Below, in pieces: positions 9,590-18,335 of a stretch of 18,335 bases of DNA (position 1 is its first letter; each line of letters opens with the position of its first letter). The translations under genes and the position numbers were made by a program. Origin of the DNA: Byssochlamys sp. IMV 00236 (Eukaryota > Ascomycota > Eurotiomycetes > Eurotiales > Thermoascaceae); NCBI GenBank assembly GCA_001931875.2, contig MSJH02000174.1, forward strand, positions 1 to 18,335, given 5' to 3'. Below the pieces are notes generated by a model. It saw only the letters and a program-made list of their open reading frames with translations. It made no database searches and was not told the DNA's origin.

Positions 9590-11243
9590 TAGCTTGTGTA
9601 AATAGTCAAATAACCTCTAGCTCTGACCTTGACCTGTCCTAGTTGGATAACATCATGTTTCTTTTTACACTACAAGCTTGGACATCTTTATTAGCGTACA
9701 AGATGGTATGGATGATTGCCCAATGGGTTGTATCAATACAAGAACATTCCTCATAGTGAGAAAAGTAACGAATAGAGCGCAGAAAAAGGTTGACTAATGA
9801 TCTTGCACTCTTTAATAGACAATATGTATCAAGTAAATTATATGAACTACTTAAAGGAAGAAAGGAAATGTTAATTTTTGATATTTATACTTTGAGCTGG
9901 ATGTCGTATAAATAATGTCTTGTTCCTACACTTTATGTTTTTAAAGTTTTATATAGTCTTGTTCATCATAGCTTGACGTCTTTAAATCATTGACCGCACA
10001 AGCTTGAGAAAAGCATTTTGACTAATATCTACTTTCAGCTCATACAGATTATTGATCCGGATCTGTACTTACCCAGCGGTTTATCAGACATCCTCAAATC
10101 AGAACTTTGCGCATAGGTAAGTAATCAAAGCATATCTCTTCAGGAAGATAGGTTTGCGGTCATATTACATATCAATCTGTGAATCCGGGAAATGAGACGG
10201 TCGCTTAAACATTGGACTGGGTGTCTTATGTATTCATTCTTACACAGGATCTATCAATTGTAAGTTGATCTTACGATAATAGTCTTTCTTACGCGCATAT
10301 TACTTAACGATATGCTTAAAGTGACAAGATATTCAAAATAATATATACTAACAGTAGTAATGTAAAGTTCACTTTGATAGAATAATCAAACTCTTTGAAC
10401 TACTCAAATGCTTGACACGGGGTTATTATTACACAACGTTTGAAATTTTCCAAAAATTTGTGGTTTTGCTTCTATCGTCCCCAAGGCATAATGACGTTGA
10501 TAACAAAAGACTTGATCATTGTACCCAGTGCTGGGCATGCAGAAAGAAGTTCTTACGTTTGGGATATTGTACATATCAAAAGGATGCCAACCTCTTTTAG
10601 AATTATCAGTTGATATATTGATATTTACGGATGATCTCGATGGTACAATACTTTCTCAACGTCCAAGCAAGAATGGAATTCTGTATATACATATTCCATA
10701 ATTTTCATATAAATCAATCAGAGAAAGATGTTATTTTAGTCTCCCTACGAAATTCCCGTTTAACCAACCGAAAGTTCATATAACCCAGGTGAGTCTCTCA
10801 TTGATGATAAACAATAAGGCCTGTCAGTGGTGATCTATGATGATGAGACTAAAATTTTGACGTTGAAACAAGAATATTTTAAACATGATGTGGCCATAAA
10901 ACTCTATAATAAATGATTAACTGCAGACTCTGAAACTTTAACAAGTATAATCTTTCTTAAAAGATCTTTACACTAGATCATCTGTGTCTATTCTTAGACT
11001 TGAAACGATGTGTAATACTCCTATGCAGTCAGTTTCATACTCTCTCTCTCTTTCTTTTACTGTTCATTAGGTTTAACTTCAATCACTCGGTATTCTAAAA
11101 AAAATGTAGGACCATCTTACAGTGACCATTCATCTTGTCCACGCCCAAAGGATGAGTCTTAACTGAGTCTAAATTATCCTTTTAATACTTGTTCACTAAT
11201 TTTTACATATTGCATTCTTTTTATTTTATTTTTCAACTCCCAA
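9590..11243. other. 1.65-kb AT-rich region without a recognised gene
   Basis: Only short open stretches are seen, such as about 10042-10119 (+, containing IIDPDLYLPSGLSDILKSEL) and 10519-10701 (+, containing DILIFTDDLDGTILSQRPS). Neither has a start or splice context I trust, nor a family I recognise. A decayed transposon or gene is plausible. The T-rich last 80 bases probably belong to the promoter and leader of the NRAMP gene. No tRNA, rRNA or clear tandem repeat was seen. Confidence 0.4.
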
Positions 11244-13191
11244 ATGTTGAACTCATTTGGAAGGATCACAAAGTACTTGAAGACACTGGGCAAGTTTATA
11301 GGCCCAGGATTCATGATTGCTGTTGGATAGTATGTTTTATTGTATATTATAAAAGCCATATATTAATAATGAGCCTTATTTATCAGCTTAGATCCAGGCA
11401 ATTGGGCAACAGATATGGAAGGTGGATCATCTTTTGGATATAGACTATTGTTTATCATTCTTGTCTCCAACATCATTGCTGTGTTTCTTCAGAACTTAAC
11501 CATTCGTTTGGGCACAGTAACCGGACTCGATTTAGCTTCTGCCTCCAGAAAATTCTTTCCCAAATGGTTGAATCTATTCTTGTATGTCTTGGCTGAAATC
11601 GCTATTATTGCAACAGATATTGCTGAAGTCATTGGATCAGCCATTGCTTTAAATTTGCTATTTCCCAGTTTACCTTTACCAGCTGGCGTTGCTATTACAG
11701 CAGTGGACGTATTCATCATTTTATTGTTTTATAATGAAGATGTAGAAGATGATGAAAATTCAACTTCAGGAAGAATGGTACGCATTTTTGAGATATTTGT
11801 CATGATACTGGTTGCTGCTGTAGGCATATGCTTTATCATCGAATTAGCCTATTCAGATATCGTTGCTGTGGACGTCTTTAAAGGTTTTCTTCCAACAAGG
11901 GAAATATTCACGGAGCCTGAAGTACTGTATGTGGCCATTGGTATTATTGGTGCTACAGGTAAGAAAAAGATAAGCTACCTTTCATACATTTTACTCAATT
12001 TACTCTTAAAAGTCATGCCTCATAATCTTTATTTACACAGCTTTATTGTTCAGTCTCGATGTCGTGAATGGAAGATAGGCAGACCCAAAGTGTCCAAGAG
12101 AGGAGAACAATGGATAGTGAAGAGTAATCAATTTGACCTGCAAACAAATAAGCCAGTGCAACAAAATATGACTCCCTTGGAAATGGCCATGTCGCATACA
12201 TCTATTCCTATCAATTCACCAGGCCAAGTCAACTTTGAAAGTGTCAGAAAGTATCTTGATCGCTCTTTGAAAAAGAACCTGCATTATGGATTCATGGATT
12301 TGCTTGTTGCTCTTACATTTGCCTTTTTTGTTAATTGTTCCATCCTTATTGTTGCATCAGCCAATTTCTACTATACGTCAGGCGGCCAGGGACAACAACA
12401 AATACAAGACTTATTTAGTGCACATGCTCTCCTCTTACAGTATCTCGGTCCTCCAGCCGCCGTCACTTTTGCACTTGCTCTCTTATGCGCTGGCCAATCA
12501 AGTACATTGACTGCAACATTAGCAGGACAAGGTAATGATAATTATCACCAAAAGAAATGATTTACTTATGCTGTTTCTAGTAATCATGAGTGGCTTCTTG
12601 GGTATGACAACAAGGCCATGGATTCGTCGTATAGTTACACGACTAATTGCTATTGCACCCGCAATGGTCGCAGCATGTGTTGCTGGTCGTTCAGGATTAA
12701 GTAATATGCTGGTGGCCAGTCAGGTAGCACTAAGTATTCAACTACCATTTGCCGTGGTGCCTCTTGTTTATTTAACATCAAGAAAGTCAGCAATGAAACT
12801 AGACTTGGTGGTCGAAGGCAAAGAAGTTGACTCGATTCCACTTGTTACTGAACAAGCAAAGATGTCTCTGATTGACCGTCTTGTTTCTCGCTTGAGATTC
12901 TCAAGATCCAAATCTGACTGGACACGGTTTCCTCAATTCAGCAAACTAAATAAGCGAGCAGTAAAGGACTTTTTTGTTCAATCAAGTGGCCAAGGAGAAG
13001 AAGAAGAAGAACGGCCTTCTTCTGATAGTTCAATAGAAGAAAAGTCAAATAATCATTTAACTATAGATGCATTGCCTGAACCACTTGTTTATGCTAATGG
13101 TAAAGTAACCAAAGTGATATCAGTCCTAGTAGCTCTGCTATTAATTGGATTAAATGGATATCTTGTTGTATCATTATTCATGCAAATTTAA
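11244..13191 (+). CDS. NRAMP/Smf-type divalent metal transporter, 595 aa, 4 exons
   Basis: A proton-coupled importer of Mn2+/Fe2+ and similar ions, in plasma or endosomal/vacuolar membrane. Exons: 11244-11329, 11387-11958, 12013-12531, 12581-13191. The metal-binding signatures are intact: GYLDPGNWATD in the first membrane helix (DPGN 31-34) and MPHNLYLHS in the sixth (221-229). The NRAMP loop signature GQSSTLTATLAGQVIMSGF lies at about 380-398. The other helices read as hydrophobic blocks (for example IAIIATDIAEVIGSAIALNL). A hydrophilic, acidic, Ser-rich insert (about 529-547, GEEEEE...SSDSS) precedes a final helix (about 566-590), and may be a site of phosphorylation or turnover. Start ATG 11244 gives a very short cytosolic tail. 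Which of Smf1, Smf2 or Smf3 it corresponds to cannot be told. Intron 2 (54 nt) is a multiple of three and stop-free. Confidence 0.94.
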
Positions 13192-14100
13192 ATACCTCAT
13201 TTCATCCCCCCCCTTTTTTTCACATTTCTTCCCTACTCACTCTGTCCATACTTATATTTATTAAACATCCAGTCTTTTTTTTAAAAATTCAACTTTGCTT
13301 TACTTTTCAAAGCGATACACACTTTTTTAGAAGAGCACAGCGTGATTATATAAAAGTAGTAAGATTGAATTAGTTCTTTTTATTAATAAAGAGTGGTTCT
13401 TATACTTTAAGTTTACTATGGGATAATCATTGTAAAATAGTTGCGGTTGGATCCTTTACTTGAAAGCTCTGATATAACTAGCTTTCAAAATGATTACGTA
13501 GACTTACAAAAGTATCGAGTAAACTACACCAAGAGCTTTTATTATTGAGACAATTGATATTTTTTCATTCAGGATTGCCACCCCTGTTAGTCTCTGTTAC
13601 CACCTCACTCTTCACTTCCAAGCTGAAACCAGCTCATATTTACCTGAGTTTAAAATAGCTTACTCGCTAAGAATGACGGTACCTGATATGTAAAGAGAGA
13701 GAGAAAGTGAGCGATGGAACACCAAACAGGTTCAATTAATACATTAAACACGTATGCTTTATTTTTGGGGCCTTATTATACATGAACTATTTCTTTGATT
13801 GACCGATGCATTTATTCTAATTTTTATGTTGTCAGTTTGATCAACCATGACCACATGTGATAGGTTCGTATTTATATCAAAGAGAATGAACTGGATAGCC
13901 TTAGGCTAGTGTGAAGTTGTATAGTGATAACAGAGGTAACATTGGCCTATTTTTGAGTGCACCAAGTGTTTGCCAAAAAAAGTTTTTATGTTACTGCATA
14001 AGGAAAATCATTTTAAGCGGACATTGATCTTAATTCGTTGCGATTGTATTTTTTGGAAATACTACACCTTCTTTTTTATTTCTTCTTTTAACGAAAAAAG
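13192..14100. other. 0.9-kb intergenic region
   Basis: AT-rich, with C- and T-runs just after the NRAMP stop and a short GA repeat near 13691-13708. The 60 bases before 14101 are T-rich, as before the other starts here. I see no gene or RNA in it. Confidence 0.5.
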
Positions 14101-15502
14101 ATGTCAGTTGCCGAATATAAAAAGAAATTATACGAAATACAAAGAACAGGCGAAAATAAGTCTTGCTTTGACTGTGGTGCACCCAATCCACAATGGGCAA
14201 GTGTTTCCTATGGCATCTTCATTTGTCTCGACTGTTCAGGCATTCATCGTTCCTTTGGTGTCCACATTAGGTAAAGAATAAAAAAGAGAGAAATGACTTA
14301 CTGACTTGCTTAGTTTTGTTCGTTCAATCACAATGGACAAGTGGTTTGACGACCAGTTAAAAAAGATGGAGGTAAACAAATAAGATTGTAAAGGATATTA
14401 GAGATTAAGCGTGCATTTAAAGTTGGGAGGCAACCAAAAAGCAAAGGATTTCTTTAGCTCTCAGCCTGATTATTCTCCCAACATGTCCATGAAAGATAAA
14501 TACCATAGCCATTTTGCTGAATTATATCGAAGCAAGGTAAAGAAAAAAAAGTGCCATAAAGTAGAAAAAAGACTCACGTTATATACAGTTGAGTGCTGAA
14601 GCTGAGGGACGTCCATGGACACCAACGCTTGCATCCAAAAAGCCATCAACACCTACAACAAGCAGCACACGATCATTGAACTTATCAAACGAACATCGTT
14701 CAAGCTCTTCTATATCTTTAACGGATACTAAAGCTCGTAACGAAGAATACTTTGCAAAGCTTGGTAACGTTAATGACAGTAGACCAGAGTAAGTCATGCA
14801 CACATCGAAGAAAACAGAGAGGACTGATGAGTACATAGCAACTTGCCACCAAGTCAAGGAGGAAAATACACAGGGTTTGGCAATCCTCAATGTAAATAGT
14901 ACATGTTGTGCCGTGTGTATTCTTATTCATGTTCACTTTTAGTTGATTATTCGCCACAGTCATCAAACACAGATATTCATGACCTCATTAACGATCCACG
15001 AGCTGCTATTGAAAAAGGCTGGTCGCTTTTGTCTTCCGTTGGTAAAGCAGCAGTTGAACTTGGCCGTCATGTAAAGAACAATGCAGTCAATGGTGAATAT
15101 GTCAATCCTGCTGTTATTGATCAAATACGTGATAACGTAAACTATTATGTGAACTCACTCACACAACCAAGGGTAAAAAAAAAAGCAAAGCATACATGGC
15201 TCATGAGTACTCAATTTCTTTTATAGCAAACCCAGTCATCTGCATCATCTTTCCTTTACTCTTCAAACAACCATACTTCATCAGCAGCAGATGATATGAC
15301 AGATGAAGATTTCTTTAAAACCAGCTTGGGATCTTCAAACAATAACAACTATTTATCCCCCACAACTACGACTATCCCTTCAGCAAAGCCATCTCGACCA
15401 ACAGCTACCACGACAGACAGTAGCACCTCTGTACGTGCAAGAGCAAATTCTTCCAACAGAAGAAAGACAAACAAGGCCAACGATGAATGGAGTGACTGGT
15501 GA
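14101..15502 (+). CDS. GCS1: ArfGAP1/Gcs1-type Arf GTPase-activating protein, 366 aa, 7 exons
   Basis: Stimulates GTP hydrolysis by Arf1 on Golgi membranes and so drives COPI coat release. Exons: 14101-14270, 14314-14371, 14423-14536, 14589-14788, 14839-14891, 14943-15172, 15227-15502. The ArfGAP zinc finger is complete: C22-x2-C25-x16-C42-x2-C45, followed by the arginine finger in [11 protein letters not shown] (R50), then [16 protein letters not shown] and [11 protein letters not shown]. The link [15 protein letters not shown] is typical of the ArfGAP1/Gcs1 branch. Residues about 217-245 ([19 protein letters not shown]) look like an amphipathic, Ser/Gly-rich lipid-packing sensor as in ArfGAP1. 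A Ser/Thr/Asn-rich linker leads to the closing NDEWSDW, an aromatic-acidic tail of the kind that binds coat subunits. Length is close to yeast Gcs1 (352 aa). Glo3-type ArfGAP is less likely because its repeats are absent. Confidence 0.94.
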
Positions 15503-15525
15503 AGGAGACAATGCCAATAGACAAA

Positions 15526-15531
15526 AATAAA
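15526..15531 (+). terminator. Candidate poly(A) signal of the ArfGAP gene
   Basis: AATAAA begins 24 nt after the stop codon, within an A-rich stretch. Confidence 0.4.
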
Positions 15532-15721
15532 AATATATGCTATTTCAGAAATTATTCGCACACATTACAAGATCAATACCAATTAAACACTTTGTCTTTT
15601 TTATTATTTAAAAAGACAACATTTAATATATAAAATGAGCTTGATGTTTTTGAGAAAAAGATAAATGTGGTCAAGACTTTATCACAAAATAAAAAGTTGT
15701 TAGAGAATTTGTTTAAATAGT

Positions 15722-15922
15722 CTAATCTTGACTTTTCTTTTTCTTTTCTTCTTCTTCCTTGGACCAAAAAGTAAGACCAGCTATTCTCCAGCTAACCCTA
15801 AGGTATGCTATATTTTTTACTCTTGTAAGAAACCAATATGTAGTATTATAGATCATAAAATCGAAAGCAGTAACTGGTGCTAGTTGGGGGGTAGTTTGGT
15901 TCTTACCAAATCTTGGTCCCAT
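15722..15922 (-). CDS. Tentative small gene (66 aa unspliced or 33 aa spliced), no family recognised
   Basis: On the minus strand an ATG at 15922-15920 follows a GA-rich, leader-like tract. Read straight through it gives 66 residues from MGPRFGKNQTTPQLAP to the lysine-rich end EEEEKKKKSQD, stop at 15724-15722. A GTAAGA donor (15906) and TATAG acceptor (15808) could remove 99 nt without changing frame, leaving MGPRFAYLRVSWRIAGLTFW followed by the charged tail. One short hydrophobic segment plus a basic tail would fit a small mitochondrial or ER membrane protein, but I cannot name it. The frame is open further upstream to 16138, though that part looks like untranslated low-complexity sequence. 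It may not be a gene. Confidence 0.28.
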   Translation of the reverse strand: MGPRFGKNQTTPQLAPVTAFDFMIYNTTYWFLTRVKNIAYLRVSWRIAGLTFWSKEEEEKKKKSQD

Positions 15923-16319
15923 CCGCTCTCTTTCTTGCTCTCTCTCTCTCTTTTCCCTTCTTTCTCTGGGCCAGTTATCACTGTCCATATAATGCACTTC
16001 GGGTAAGATATTAATAACCTTTTTTACATATTTATTCACTTTTCTTGTCTCTTTTTTTCTCTTATAAATCCTCTTCTTATAATGTAAGTATTTAATATCA
16101 ATGTAAATAACTGATTTACTAATCATTTCTTTATTCATCCTTTTGCTTTTTGTGGGCTCTCTTTTTATTATTATTTGTTGTATCTTTTATTATTTTTTGT
16201 TGTCTGAAATTATCATTTTTTTAATCAGTGAATAAAATGTATGCTTTTAAGTAACCAAAATTATATCCAATCGGATTTCTCTCCGTATTTGTTAATTATA
16301 TCCAATCAAATCACTTTAT
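15923..16319. other. AT-rich spacer left of the mannosyltransferase stop
   Basis: Contains TC/GA-rich tracts at about 15927-15966 and long T-rich stretches. A 13-nt direct repeat TTATATCCAATCG/A occurs at 16260 and 16297. No gene is supported apart from the possible leader of the small minus-strand gene. Confidence 0.4.
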
Positions 16320-18290
16320 TTACAACTCCATGTGCCTAGTAAGAGGTATGTCTTTGATTTCTACCGGAGCATCCTCTTCTGCATCAGGATCAGTCCCATA
16401 CACGGTCCTTGGCCACTCATCTTCATCGTCGTCGTCATCACCTGCGACGAGTTCTGTGCCATTCACAAACTGTGGTTCCGGTTCGTATACCTCGGGTAGC
16501 TCCGTAGGCTCATCATCCAAGTCCTCTTCATCATCATCTAGTGTCGCTGTAGGATCATCTTCTTCATATTCCATCTCTTCATATTGAGACTCGAATAAGG
16601 GTTCTGTGGGTGTCACTACCCACTCTTCTTCCTCCACCTCTGCCTCTTCTTGTTTGACACTTACAGGGTGCATCTTTACAGCATATCTTCCACAGTCGAG
16701 CTGCCACTTGCCTAAAGATTCTGCGCGTTGACACTCACCTAACGACCAGGTTTCGCCATATGTAATAGGTGCGTAGATCAAATATGTGTAAATAATCGCA
16801 GCGGTGATGACGATCAAAACCAGAGGCTTCGCTTTGACGGCCACCTTGCGAGTGACAAGGTCAATACCGACGCCCATGGTAAGAACAGCAAAATAAAGCG
16901 AAGGCATGTAGTGGTGCAGGAACAGCTGTCGTTTCATAAAGTAAAAGGGGAGGTAATGCATAGCCCATGCAGCAACAAAGAAACCGGCAGAGTTCTCATA
17001 AAACTGTCTTTGACCACCAAAATGATCATGGTAACCACGTTTATCACGTAGTTGGAAGAAAGTAGCAAGGATCAAGAAATTGAAAACGCTCACGGTTGAT
17101 ACCCAATAGATCAATGGGTTACCTAAAAGGATGATCTGTCGTGTATCCTTTGACCAGAATGCAATACCCGATAACAGAACGGGCCATGCCGAGGGTCGTG
17201 ATTCATAGGGATGAGTGTCAGTCAGATCCTTGTTCACGGTCCACATTTTCTTTTGTAAGTAAATAAATTTTTCAAAAAAGCCTGGACGAGGCTCAAGAAC
17301 TCTAGGCACACTGTCAGGCACTATAAAAAGTAATACTCATGTTAGCCCTATATTTCAATATCTTTTTTCTAAGCTTACATAGATCATTTTCATGCTGATC
17401 AATCTTCCATAGCGTCTTTGGTTTTGTTCCTTCCACAATACAAGACACTTCCAATTGCTGAAATCCCCAATCGGGAAGTCTTTCCATATTAGAATAAAGT
17501 CGGCAACTTTGGTTCGGGTGATATAGGCGAAAAGAGACTTTTCTAGCTTCAAGTTTATCACCATCTTCAATTTCGATCTTCCAAAAGTCATTAGAATCAC
17601 CTTCGAAATCAGGAAATCCATAGCCACTGATGAACAAGACTGTTAGATTTATGAATTAATACAAAAATAAAACGTACCTGACTTCTTTATGATATGTTGT
17701 ATCCGTAATGGGTGCAGCAACATCATGACTATGTAGCTTACGTGGAGCTGTTTCTACATGCTCAAGACGAACGAGATCCCCATGGCGGACGTATTGGAGC
17801 CATGTCTTGTTATCGTTTGCCAAGACATCTGGGATTAATTCTTGCTCCGTCTCATTAGCCTTTAATATCCTCCACCAATTATTGTCGTCTCTGAAAGGAT
17901 AAAGCGTGATCTGTTGCTGTTGCGATCCTTCGGGGTAATACGATTTATGTGAGTGGAGGTATCCATTGACACTTTCCAAATGACGTATTGTGATTAATGA
18001 TCCATATACAATGGCTTTTGAAATAATAAGTGTGTGATTAGATTGAGATAGGATAAACTACTTACGGGCGGGCTCTTCTACAGGATCAATTCCTTTCAAC
18101 TCGTTTTGAAATTCAACTGTCATAAACGTGTCACCGGGGCCAGGCTGTGTCAAGACAGCAAAGTGAATGTAGAAACAGGAAATATATAGGATGATTGGAA
18201 GAATAAATAAGCCGATGAATCGAAATATAAAATGTGCTGTAAATTGAGACTATGTCACGGTTATCATTTACATGCTCTCAGATGCTTGTC
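16320..18290 (-). CDS. Protein O-mannosyltransferase, PMT1/PMT2 branch (C-terminal about 590 aa; 5' part beyond window)
   Basis: Transfers mannose from dolichyl-phosphate-mannose to Ser/Thr of secretory proteins in the ER. Exons in gene order: about 18288-18272 (tentative), 18236-18066, 18014-17678, 17626-17379, 17320-16320. The parts seen are a membrane helix and lumenal entry (LFILPIILYISCFYIHFAVL, then PGPGDTFMTVEFQ), three MIR-type repeats (GYLHSHKSYYPEGSQQQQ; RHGDLVRLEHVET, KLHSHD; GYGFPDFEGDSNDFW, LPDWGFQQLEVSC), then KKMWTVNKDL, YESRPSAWPVLLSG and four C-terminal helices including KRQLFLHHYMPSLYF. The YESRPSAWP block leans to PMT1, the MIR part also resembles PMT2/POMT2, and PMT4 is unlikely. 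The catalytic first-loop acidic residues lie outside the window. An unusual acidic tail of about 110 residues ends in HMEL. Confidence 0.92.

Positions 18291-18292
<2 letters not shown>

Positions 18293-18335
<43 letters not shown>
18293..18335. repeat. 43-nt T homopolymer at the right edge
   Basis: The window ends in an unbroken T run. On the mannosyltransferase strand it is a poly(A) tract just upstream of the last readable exon fragment, so it lies in an intron or marks an assembly end. Confidence 0.9.

Noticed and set aside
10815..10935. Possible box C/D snoRNA (ATGATGA near 10837 and CTGA near 10928)
   Set aside because: No terminal stem, no C'/D' pair and no recognisable guide, and both motifs are common by chance in AT-rich sequence.
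11489..11719. Minus-strand open frame opposite the NRAMP gene
   Set aside because: It lies wholly antisense to conserved membrane helices and resembles no known protein.
13970..14281. 103-residue plus frame starting before the ArfGAP gene
   Set aside because: It overlaps exon 1 of ArfGAP in another frame. The ArfGAP frame holds the intact zinc finger.
16330..16587. Ser-rich open frame on the plus strand
   Set aside because: It is the mirror of the Asp/Glu codons in the acidic tail of the mannosyltransferase, with no signal of its own.

Overview
The window looks like nuclear DNA of an early-diverging fungus, most likely a Mucorales-type member of Mucoromycota. The evidence is AT-rich spacers, many short GT-AG introns (mostly 41-70 nt), fungal-type protein families, and decayed DNA transposons. 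It opens inside one reading frame and ends in a 43-nt T tract inside another gene, so it may be a whole short contig. All gene models below were spliced by eye from frame continuity and remembered family motifs. No alignment was run.

Layout: 1-183 is the C-terminal tail of a probable transposon nuclease (TnpB/Fanzor-like RuvC-III signature). 184-2361 is degenerate sequence without an intact gene. 2362-4653 (+) is nuclear poly(A) polymerase (9 exons, 601 aa). 4821-7636 (+) is a COP1-type RING / coiled-coil / WD40 ubiquitin ligase (11 exons, 710 aa). 8178-8418 (+) is a broken Tc1/mariner-type transposase tail, abutting at 8417-8420 the last two exons of a TLDc (Oxr1-like) protein that has lost its front half. 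8743-9468 (-) is an unrecognised 241-aa acidic, probably nuclear protein with a PIP-like N-terminus and a duplicated HADIW motif. 9570-11243 holds no gene I can recognise. 11244-13191 (+) is an NRAMP metal transporter (4 exons, 595 aa). 14101-15502 (+) is an ArfGAP1/Gcs1-type Arf GTPase-activating protein (7 exons, 366 aa). 15722-15922 (-) is a tentative small gene. 16320 to the right edge (-) is the C-terminal two thirds of a protein O-mannosyltransferase with a long acidic tail ending HMEL.

The intact genes are housekeeping or cell-biology genes (mRNA 3' processing, ubiquitylation, metal uptake, Golgi traffic, ER glycosylation). Nothing suggests a functional cluster. The parts most worth a second look are the fungal COP1 orthologue, the transposase/TLDc junction, the PIP-like protein, the possible Fanzor tail, and the HMEL-ended mannosyltransferase tail.
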